Source of the DNA: Mesostigma viride
Taxonomy: Eukaryota > Streptophyta > Mesostigmatophyceae > Mesostigmatales > Mesostigmataceae
Assembly (NCBI GenBank): GCA_009746045.1
Contig: RPFO01000079.1
Location: forward strand, 1,003,285-1,067,284
Reading direction: 5' to 3'
Length of the DNA: 64,000 nt
The translations under genes and the position numbers were made by a program. The notes beneath the pieces were generated by a model. It was not told the origin of the DNA, did no database searches, and worked only from the letters and a program-made list of their open reading frames with translations. Position 1 is the stretch's first letter; each line of letters starts with the position of its first letter. Below are positions 56,154-64,000 of this stretch, piece after piece.

Positions 56154-56794
56154 ACCTCGTATTGTTGCACATCTGGCCTGGGCTCCTGCAAGGCATCTAT
56201 GATCTGCTGAGGATAATCCTTACCACCCTCCAGCTGGATGGACCATGTACCCTGCTGATGGACCAAGGTCGCCTGCATTCCACAAAACACCATGGGCTCA
56301 TTCTCAACCATGTACTGGATCTTACCCAGTTCAAACCGTTTCTGGATCCTGGCCAGAGTCAACTCTTGCCAAGTGGGATGGCCCAGGAGATGCAGATCAT
56401 CACCATGCAGGGAGGCAAACGCTGGCAGCCCCTCATAGCTACCCTGAAACAGACAAGGATCAACTGGAGAGACTGAGAGACCACAGACAGACCTGAGGTA
56501 CTTCTCCAAGCTCTTCCTCCAGATGATGGGACTCGATCTAAGGCCTTCCACGCCTTTGAGAATCCTCAAATACCTCGTCTTCAGCTCTGCCCTCCACACT
56601 GCAGGCACCTTAACAAAGAAAGGGGGTATTGTGCGCCAAGTATCCTGTGCTTCCTGCTGATCACCCTTAAGAAAAGCCCTCTTGAAATCTACCAACACAG
56701 AGCTATAGGGTATCCCCTTCTGAGAAAGACAAGTAAATGCACAACAAAATCCTCCATGTATCATGCAGCATCCCTGGTGTGTAAAGCTCCTCAT
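56105..56794 (-). CDS. Copia-III reverse transcriptase
   Basis: The frame carries VLVDFKRAFLKGDQQEA (first catalytic Asp), GVEGLRSSPIIWRKSL and FASLHGDDLHLLGHP (catalytic pair, H-G-D-D in place of the usual Y-V-D-D), then VFCGMQATLVHQQGTW. Copia-II has the same HGDD box, so this is a lineage trait and not a mutation. The upstream part of RT (LLRLMFVLKLKEVDG, TPGMLHDTWRILL) is in the previous frame, which overlaps by about 90 nt. Confidence 0.88.
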   Translation of the reverse strand: MRSFTHQGCCMIHGGFCCAFTCLSQKGIPYSSVLVDFKRAFLKGDQQEAQDTWRTIPPFFVKVPAVWRAELKTRYLRILKGVEGLRSSPIIWRKSLEKYLRSVCGLSVSPVDPCLFQGSYEGLPAFASLHGDDLHLLGHPTWQELTLARIQKRFELGKIQYMVENEPMVFCGMQATLVHQQGTWSIQLEGGKDYPQQIIDALQEPRPDVQQYEVCWHGWPAFVLLTCWY

Positions 56795-58560
56795 CTGCTA
56801 ACTGTCCAGTGCCATGGTACTCAGTCACAACTGGTCTAACATGTGGCACCTGCACGCCATCTACCTCCTTGAGCTTGAGGACAAACATCAACCTGAGCAG
56901 CTGGTGATCCTCAGGGAGGACATCCACAGGCTCTGCACAGTTGGCAACTATCCACTCATGCCCAGAAGCAACAAAGCCAAGAGTCCATGCCTTAGCCATC
57001 TTGGGGCTTTGCATCATCTCCACTAGCTTGCGCCAAGGTACAGGACTCGTTCCTGGGATCTGGTACCTCTGCACACCCAACTCACGTGGGTCAAACGTAG
57101 TAGGGAGGATCAGCAGGTCCCCAGCAATGGGCTCCTTTGTATCAGGACCCTCTGCCTCTAGACCCCTCACAGCCCTTACAGCCACACTAAGACCCTGGGA
57201 GTAGCGATATCTCTGCAAGGGAAGGCGGCCCTGCCCTTCTAATGCTAGCTCCTCAGAGGATATCCTCACCCCTGGTAAGCACAAGAAGTTCTGACCTAGA
57301 ATGGCAGGCCCCTGATACCCTTCAACCACACTGAACGTGGTGGGCACCCCCAGGATAGGCACACTCACTTCTCCCAAGATCTTCATGGACACATTCCCAG
57401 AGAAATCAGACACAGCTAGGCAGCTAGGGGATGACCACTGCAAGCCTGCAGCATCCTCTACCCTTAGAATGGACACCTGTGAGTTGGTATCCACTTCTAG
57501 TGCTGGTGCCCCACATGACCCCCATCCCGTGAGCTTAGATACCTTGGGATCACGCTTGCTGTTCTGCAGAGCTCGAATGATGTCCGCCATAAGCAGCCCC
57601 CTGGACTGTGGTGCAGCCCTGGCCACCTCTGGCCTTGTGACAGACGTCTCAGCAGACTCCTGCTCACCCTCATCCATCCAGGACAGACCATAATCCAAGC
57701 ATGGTGGGTTAGCATCTGCTGCCTGGCTCTCATCCTGCTCATCTCCCTCCAAGGGAGGATCAGGGCCGTCTTCAGGCCAGATTGCAGTTGGCCTTCTCTC
57801 CTTGACGTGAGCCCAGGATAGCCTGTACACGTGCTTGGGATTACTCTCCAAAGCCACCAGACAAGAATGGTTAGCTTCAACATGGGTTACCTGCCCATCT
57901 TGCCACTTGCCACGCTTGCCTGGTAATGACGGTTCCTTCCACATCCTGACCCTCAGTCCCACCTGGGGCCTCAGCATTTTCCAACCCTTGTCCTTACGCC
58001 TCAATCTGGAAAACACCCTGTCTGCCTTCTTCAGGCAGGCTGCCACCACGTCCTGTGATAGCATACCAAACTGCAATGCCAGGGGAGAGACTGCCACACC
58101 ATCATAGTAATAGGTTACCCTGTGGTTAAGCTGCTCCTCAATCCCCTTACACCAAGCTGCTTTCTCTAGAGCTGATGCCACAACAGGCACACTCCTAGCT
58201 GCTAGCACCACTGTTTTTACTTCACGTATAGATCTCTCTACAGCTCCCTGCTGCCCATGGCATTCCCTAGGGACCACTACCAACTTACAAGGAAGCTGGT
58301 CAGCCAGCTTGATCAAGCAGTCAAACTGCAAGTCAGCTTGCACCTTGGTGTACACCCCAAAGCCTGGCAACAAAGACTGGAGACCCATCAACAGCTGATG
58401 CTCCTGCATTCCAGGAAGAATGGTCAGCAACCTATATCTGCTAAACCTATCCACCCCCACCAACAGATACATGCCCCTGATGTGTTGGATGTCCACCTGG
58501 ATATCCCCCGCTCTCTAGCAGGTTCTCTGGCATGGGACTGTGGGAGGCGAACAGCATTCT
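56703..58560 (-). CDS. Copia-III integrase, protease-like domain and RT start
   Basis: One open frame of about 600 residues (no ATG; it continues gag-pol). Integrase: VDIQHIRGMYLLVGVDRFSR (first Asp), VQADLQFDCL (second Asp), GQQGAVERSIREVK (Glu, near residue 88), then a C-terminal barrel-like part (VGLRVRMWKEP). An acidic linker precedes a retropepsin-like domain at about residues 330-425: ALEVDTNSQVSIL (catalytic D-T, Gly replaced by Asn), VSDFSGNVSMKILGEV, then GPAILGQNFLCLPGV. The frame then enters RT (LLRLMFVLKLKEVDG). Textbook Copia order is protease before integrase; here it follows it. Confidence 0.82.
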
Positions 58561-59082
58561 CCTGACAGACACAATTCTGAGCAGCTGCACTGCAGGCCTC
58601 TAGCAAAGGCTCCTTGCCAATCTTCCAAGCAAACATCTCTGCCTGCTTAGATGGCCAAAGATATGGTGTAGTGTGTTTCCAGCCTGAGCATAGCTCAACC
58701 CCCTGTCAGCCTGGCTGCACAGAGAGGAACGTGACAAAGACTGTGTGCTTGGGATAGCACGACCCACCTGCTGTTCTCTTGCTCCAGGGACCTCCTCCAA
58801 GGTAGCTCGGCTCCCAGAGCCAGCCCCGGTTCCCACAGAAGCTGCAGGTCCTTCCAGTCTGGCGGCTTGACTCCCAGAGTCAACCCCAACAACTGGAGAC
58901 CCTGCACCTGCCACAGGCACAGGGAATTCCACTGCTGCAGCAGCGTTATTGCAATCATTGAGTGGAAGCACCTCATCATTCCCAACCCCTTGCTGCTGCA
59001 CAAGAGGGACACCCCCATTACTATGTACAACTGTTCGTCCCACTAGGGGTGATTGACTATTTACAGGGGACAACATCTCAAG
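58561..59082 (-). pseudogene. Copia-III gag/integrase junction, frame-broken
   Basis: The frame 58600-59076 reads a low-complexity segment (GSGSRATLEEV) and then YAQAGNTLHHIFGHLS, which looks like the H-H half of the integrase zinc domain; CSAAAQNCVC at about 58600-58565 may supply the Cys pair. It contains the words VDSGS, but no flap or ILG motif near them. Frame breaks occur at both ends. Confidence 0.6.
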
Positions 59083-59616
59083 TCATGGCTTACCCACCTG
59101 GCCAGAGCCTGCTCCAGCAGACTTGGCCTGGTCTGGGCAGTCACGTCGCCAATGACCCGTCCTGCCACATCCAAAGCACTTGTCATCCTTCCCAGCAGCA
59201 GCCTTCTTCAGGCCACCCTGGTTCTGGCTGCTCTGACTGGCCTGGGTGCCCTGGCCCTGGCTCTTGCCTTGCCCTTGGCCACCCTTGTTCTGCTGACCAC
59301 CCTGGTGACCACCAGCCTGCTGCTGACCCTTGCCTTTGGATCCCTGCTGCTGGCCCTTGCCACCCTGGTTACCATTCTGCCTGCGCCTGTTAGCCCTCTG
59401 ACGCCTACTAGGTCTGGTTTCTCCCTGAGCACCCTGCCCAGGGGCGTCACCATGGACCTGATGAGCGGAGGCTGAAGGGGCACCAGTCACCTGGATTGCC
59501 TTGCAAGCAGCATTGTCAGATGGACGGATATTGAAAATAACCTTTTGCAAGGCTGGCCACGTCCCATCTGTCTGATCAGCAAACATCCTTAGTAGCTGCA
59601 TTTCTCCCATCCACAC
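59083..59616 (-). CDS. Copia-III gag nucleocapsid region
   Basis: A 177-residue frame: MQLLRMFADQTDGTW, a basic Arg/Gln/Gly-rich stretch (GGKGQQQGSKGKGQQQ), and a zinc knuckle CFGCGRTGHWRRDC (C-x2-C-x4-H-x4-C) near its end. This part binds element RNA. It follows the capsid frame (59617-59883) with a stop between (TGA). Confidence 0.82.
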   Translation of the reverse strand: MWMGEMQLLRMFADQTDGTWPALQKVIFNIRPSDNAACKAIQVTGAPSASAHQVHGDAPGQGAQGETRPSRRQRANRRRQNGNQGGKGQQQGSKGKGQQQAGGHQGGQQNKGGQGQGKSQGQGTQASQSSQNQGGLKKAAAGKDDKCFGCGRTGHWRRDCPDQAKSAGAGSGQVGKP

Positions 59617-59883
59617 TCAGCGCCCCATGCAATCCAGGAAGTAATCTGCCACTGCTCTGTCAGTCAGCTGGAAGCCATGCTTGGCCCCCTTCTCCCTGAT
59701 GCGTGTGAGCCGTTGCAGCTCCTCAGCTACTGTGCCCTTGATCTCAAAGGTATCATAGCTGAGCTTATAGTGATTAGTGAGGTTGAGTACCTTATCAGAG
59801 AACTCCTGACGTAGGCCCTCTAGGAACTGAGTCCAGGTCAGCTTGTCCTTAATTGACAGCTTGCCCGTAGCCTTGTCCCTCAC
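59617..59883 (-). CDS. Copia-III gag capsid segment
   Basis: An 88-residue open frame: LSIKDKLTWTQFLEGLRQEF, LTNHYKLSYDTFEIKGT, ELQRLTRIREKGAKHGFQL and VADYFLDCMG. Spacing and helices resemble Copia Gag (UBN2-like capsid), which assembles the particle. It continues at 59616 after one in-frame TGA. Confidence 0.7.
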   Translation of the reverse strand: MRDKATGKLSIKDKLTWTQFLEGLRQEFSDKVLNLTNHYKLSYDTFEIKGTVAEELQRLTRIREKGAKHGFQLTDRAVADYFLDCMGR

Positions 59884-61673
59884 ACGCTCACTGGAATCCC
59901 TATTAGTCGTGGATGTGTGGAATACCTGCAGAAGGTCAATGACAGTGGGATCTACAGATCGAGCATGAAACCAGCTCCATATCCTCCAACCACTTGTCTA
60001 GCTCTTCCTGTCCCACAGGAGGCTTGAGAGGCTTCTGGCCATTCATCACAGCCATAGCACTCATGTGAGGTCTAGTCCCAGGCAAAGCACGAGGGTCACT
60101 ATACCAATGACAGGAGCTCCTACCGCTGCTGAAGGCCCAGGAACATTAGATGCAGGTGGAGTGACAACAGCTAGACAGAGTCAGGCACACGCGGTCTCTT
60201 ACCCGTGCCTTGGCGATCAGTATCCTCCTGGCCCACCCCCGTCAGCACCACGCCGTCGGTTGGCCACCCCGCACACTCCTCCCCTTGCGCCACCTCCTTC
60301 CGTTTCCGGTTGGATGCCCTCCTGCCATTGGCGCCCTCTGCCGTTGGGATTGCCTGTCCCTCTGGCACGACGCTGGCGGGGCCTCCAGTATCCGCCCTTG
60401 CCTCACCACCGCCATCCCCCGCCCCGCTCCCGCTGCCGCTCCCGCGCGTGCATGTTACGAAGCATTATAGAACACTAAAGACAACACACGCAGATATGGC
60501 TGCTGGAACCACTCAGGCCGATGCACCTACCCCAGACGAGGCCGCCTCCTGGCCTGCCCTCGCCTGTGACTCCTCACGACCCTTACGCTCCTCAACACCC
60601 CCAGCAACCGGTGTGGCTGCTGCTGCTGCGACGATCTGGAGGTCCGGGTTGAACTCTCCCAGCACGCAGGTTACTGGTCGCCCGTCTTCCTTGCGTTCGA
60701 CCGGGTGCTGCTCTTCACCTGGGTTGCGATGCCAGGCGAGGTTGCGTACCCACCGCTTACCGCCTCCAGCAAGCTCGTTCAGACTGCTCGCCGCGGCCGT
60801 AACGATTGTACTCGTGAGTTTCCTCCCGAGGGACGTGCAGACTTGCTCGCTGCCTCTCGATCCTCGTAGGTAGCTGTAGTGCCGTCGCCCTCGTTTATCA
60901 GCTGGGCTGAGCGCTTTACGGAGCCCTCTGGCTTGTCGGTCCACTCGTAATGGACGTCCTCAGGCGTCTTCTCGACACCCGTGACTATCTCCACCTCCAG
61001 ACCCCACGCTGAGGTGGTTTCCGGCCTTGGTGTGTCAAGCCTGGAGTACACCCCGAAAGGCTGCATGTGTGGTAATATAGAACCTGTCCGCGTAACCTCT
61101 CGACTCTTGCAAAAGGACCGAAACCAGATTCTCAATGGTTTGAGCAAATACCTCCGCCGTGCTCCACGGATTCACAACTTCGCGAGCTCTGGCGTTCCGG
61201 ATTATGTCGGCGTCCGGTACCCCCTCCCCCAGCACAGCTGTGGCCATGCACCCAGTGGTTGAACAGCCTTGTGCTGCCCAGCGCTGTCGCCACGATCTGG
61301 CTAAGCGCCTCCCTGGCTAGGTCGAGACCGGCTAACGTTATATGGCCGCCCTGATAGGCTACCTCTACGTTGTTGGCAGTTTCAGCTAGCGCGTCTCGAA
61401 TACGCACCAACTCCTCCACCGCCACCCGCCCTGTCTCACCCGGGGAAATCACGACGCGAGCCCTTTGAACAATTGGGGCCGCCGCCGCTGGCCTGTTGCC
61501 TCCATGCCACAAACCGCTACCCACCCCTCTTCTGCCAAGTGCCTCGCTACGTAGGCCGCTTGCACGAACGTCCGGGCCGCGTTCGCTTGGTTACGGTATG
61601 GGTAAAACGCTTGCGAATCCCGCTGCTCGCTCGCCTCACCAGCTCCGTGGCTGCTTGACGATGAACCAGACAT
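59884..61673 (-). pseudogene. Copia-III gag N-terminal region, frame-broken
   Basis: ATG at 61673 opens MSGSSSSSHGAGEASEQRD, just 25 nt after the 5' LTR. Later pieces in other frames include ELVRIRDALAETANNVEVAY, GGHITLAGLDLAREALSQIV, IENLVSVLLQESRGYADRF and, at about 60050-59990, KPLKPPVGQEELDKWLEDME. The stretch 60180-60470 is Pro/Leu-rich and non-conserved. Many stops show this part is degenerate. Confidence 0.65.
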
Positions 61674-61698
61674 GAAAACGCTTGGAAGCAATAGTACG

Positions 61699-62658
61699 AT
61701 TTGCACACTCAACTCGTCAGCAGAGCTTGTGAGCTCCTGGTCTTGCTGGCTGGAATGACCCTAGGCTGCTGGCTAGCAACCTTTATCCTCACACCAGGCC
61801 TACGACCCTTGATATTTGATCAGGCACTCCGCAAAGGTGAAAACCATTTGCGTTCAGTACCGGGCCGCGGAAAACGCGGAAAAACGCGATCTGCAAATGA
61901 ATCCGACCGGAATCGAACTGGGGACCTCTCGCACCAATTTTGCTGACTATAGGACGGACGTCTCCGGTTACCATGGCATCGCCAACTTACACCTACAGTC
62001 ATCCGCAAAAGTTCTCCTGTCCGGGGAGTGATGCAAGCCTTTCGGATTTGGTACTAGATAAATCACTCGAGATCTGTGTGTAGGAGTACTACACACGTGT
62101 CTTGATATGCTCGCCACTCGTCGTGACGACCAAGGTTCGTGTGTGAAGACGCTCGTTGCCTTGTTGAGCCTCGAGCTATATGCAACCTCGTTCCATCCTA
62201 ACATGAGCAACGGCTGTGCAACGCTACTTTGCCAGAGCCTCGTATCGCTGCCCTGCATCCTCGTTGCAGGCAGTATACAGGAATCTCTGGCTATCCTGTG
62301 TCTAGGACAGCACAGGACCGGCTGCCACAGTTCTGCAATTGGACTTACATCCTTGCAGACCTGCTGGCTGGCTACTGGCTTCTACTAGCCACAGGACCGT
62401 TGCGTCCTCAGTACACTGTGTCCCAGTCACGTGATGGTTCAGGCTAAGCCTGTGCAGGCACTGCCTGCATGCCACGTGTCCTGTCCATGCACTATGCCCT
62501 GAGAGTGCACCGCCCCCGCCCGCCGGTCGGCAGTACTTCGGGACCTGATATCTCTCTAGTCCCTTGTCTGTTCTAGGCGGTTGACACGGCGTTGGAAAGG
62601 TCGATCTCCTCAACCTGCATCCATCTAGCACATTGGTGCCCCAATATGCTAGCTAACT
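61699..62658 (-). repeat. 5' LTR of Copia-III, with a SINE inside
   Basis: Matches 53911-54568 outside the 61816-62100 insert. It starts ATTTGCACACTCAACTCG and ends TATGCTAGCTAACT on the + strand. Confidence 0.92.
61816..62100 (-). mobile_element. tRNA-derived SINE in the Copia-III LTR
   Basis: 285 bp flanked by an 8-bp duplication CTTGATAT (61808-61815 and 62101-62108). On the minus strand it contains GGTGCGAGAGGTCCCCAGTT then CGATTCCGG, very close to the variable loop, T arm and B box of the tRNA-Pro genes at 50.4-50.9 kb, with a weak A box upstream. The body after the tRNA-like part holds GCGTTTTTCCGCGTTTTCCGCGG. It codes for no protein and would use a LINE for movement. Confidence 0.82.
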
Positions 62659-62663
62659 TCTGC

Positions 62664-64000
62664 TGCCGCCATGCAGTACACCCTGCAGCCATGCCAGCTG
62701 GCCGGTCGGGTCCCTCGAGCTCCCTTGGGACTGGTCGGCGTACTGGAGCCAGAAGTTCATGTTGTCGCAAAGCCTGCAGGGTATGTTCCAACCAGAACAG
62801 TAGGCAGGCGGGCACGGGTGGGTGGGCGCAGACATTATTACAGGCATACATGCACGGGTGGATGCGGGCACGCAAGCATGCTCAAGAAAGCAAAGAAAGC
62901 ATGCGAGTGAATGAGGCAGCAACGAGGTGAATGTATGTACCCGGTCTACATATTGCTGAGCAGCTAGGGCAAGGTGAAAACTTGTTGTATCTTCCAACCC
63001 ACAACCGCGTGTCATTGGAGCAGGCCTGCTGGCGCTATGCAGTAAGGAACTCGGTATGGTCCCCATCATGACTACCGACACAGCCAAATGGAACAGGTAA
63101 CGGTACACTCAGACTCTGGTTTGTACGACCGCGGACGAGTCATGACAACCATGCGCCTGTGACCAAGTTCTGCGCTCATGGCCCTTTTTTCCCAACCCTC
63201 ACCGTACCGAGGCATGCAACAGCCGCAGCGATTCCCAGGCGATGAATCCACCTGGACACTGGGGAGATCCATGCAGCACGGCGACCTACTGCCCAGACGT
63301 GCACTGCTGCGGCCCGGATTATGGCAAACCTTGATTGTGCTCAGATTTCCCGGGAAGCCAGGGTTCATCCCACTTCTAATGCCCACGCTCGGGTCATGCA
63401 TGCCACCCAGATGCCTTGCAGCCACTCCACACAAGACCTGGCAAGCTCATGCGATCCCATGGCATGAGCTGGCCTAGTCCAAAGAACAATGTACGGTGGA
63501 TAAAACAAAAACCCGTTTCTCATCCACTCAACTTCGCAAGGGCGACCCTTCATTCGAAGGAGTCGCTTTGCCCACTTCTATAGCACCTAACCACGACAAA
63601 CATGCTATAGCTAGAAAGATGTTCTTTACCCTGCATGGCCCTAAGAGCCCAATCCTTGACCGATCCACCCCGCCATCAGTGTACAGCCATACGCAATCCG
63701 CAACCATACGGGGCCCATGGGTATGGTGTATAATACGCCATATACGGGGTATAATACGCAAATCATACGGGGACTCTTGAAAATGCTGTTTTTTGCATTG
63801 TTCAGGGGGGTCTTCAACATTCTGACCAATCAGGCATGTTTTTTGTGTGTTCTTGCAACACCACTTGCCTTTATTTAACACATCATCACATAATATTGCC
63901 CTTGCCGTCGCTGCATGCCTACAAATACAAGCATTGTACATCTGTTGTTATTAATAATGTCTGTAAATAGCACACGGTCAGTCGGCCAACTTGCCAAAAG
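62664..64000. other. Right flank, no recognised gene
   Basis: Short open frames only. Around 63700-63775 TATACGGGG/GTATAATACGC words recur three times. No transposon end or RNA gene was recognised. Confidence 0.45.

Larger units (their letters stand above)
53911..62658 (-). mobile_element. Copia-III retrotransposon (minus strand), complete
   Basis: LTRs at 53911-54568 and 61699-62658 (the latter with a SINE), flanked by TCTGC (53906-53910 and 62659-62663). On its own strand: 5' LTR, gag from 61673, zinc knuckle, integrase, protease-like domain, RT (HGDD), RNase H, 3' LTR. It shares the domain order and RT box of Copia-II but is a different family. LTR ends are AGTTAGC...TGTGCAAAT. The integrase-protease-RT frame is open over nearly 600 residues, so it is better preserved than Copia-II. 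Confidence 0.93.

Noticed and set aside
58695..59030. VDSGS as a protease active site upstream of Copia-III integrase
   Set aside because: It lies in low-complexity Gly/Ser/Ala sequence with no flap or ILG motif; the downstream domain fits a retropepsin better.

Overview
This window looks like repeat-dense nuclear DNA of a eukaryote with spliceosomal introns and AATAAA-type polyadenylation signals. A green-lineage genome (alga or plant) is the best guess. The reasons are a CACTA transposon with a Tnp2-type transposase and DUF4218/DUF4216-like exons, a C-terminal-endonuclease LINE, and Copia and chromovirus elements together. The species cannot be named from sequence alone. I see no confident single-copy host protein gene; the only clearly functional host genes are four tRNA-Pro genes (50.4-50.9 kb).

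Left locus (1.28-23.3 kb): a Copia element (Copia-I, + strand, truncated at both ends) is split by two insertions. The first is an LTR retrotransposon, LTR-RT-I (1872-10508, duplicated target ACCGT), with chromovirus-like pol and gag debris inside. Its 3' LTR holds two LINE fragments in opposite orientations. The second is an 11.26-kb CACTA transposon (10593-21849), with divergent genes, mirrored terminal GGTAAAAAGT-type arrays and a nested 661-bp hAT-like element (10761-11421). Copia-I resumes at 21850 with a very long poly-asparagine tract, two Cys/His clusters and an integrase, and stops at 23298.

Middle locus (24.1-48.7 kb): a Gypsy element (Gypsy-II, + strand) carries a piggyBac element (24533-27859, TTAA duplication, interrupting gag), a 357-bp MITE, and two foldback MITEs. 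One foldback was split by a complete minus-strand Copia element (Copia-II, 30018-45449, 480-bp LTRs, duplicated CTAAT). Copia-II gag was split by a TG...CA element (35120-43033), which was itself hit by a LINE (36538-42653) keeping its 5' monomer array. That is five levels of nesting. The LINE encodes PHD finger, RING-H2, Cys/His finger, reverse transcriptase and a C-terminal restriction-like endonuclease, with frame breaks.

Right part (48.7-64 kb): little recognisable sequence to 50.4 kb, then four tRNA-Pro genes, a TIR element (50941-52076) carrying a tRNA-Pro pseudogene that lacks its anticodon loop, a 974-bp hAT-like element (52179-53152), and a second complete minus-strand Copia element (Copia-III, 53911-62658) with a tRNA-derived SINE in its 5' LTR. 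The last 1.3 kb holds nothing recognised.

The most unusual biology is in the Copia lineage (II and III). The retropepsin-like domain lies between integrase and reverse transcriptase, the RT catalytic box is HGDD rather than YVDD, LTR ends are not TG...CA, and gag starts 18-25 nt after the 5' LTR with no visible tRNA primer site. Many reading frames break at homopolymer runs, so decay and sequencing error are hard to separate.
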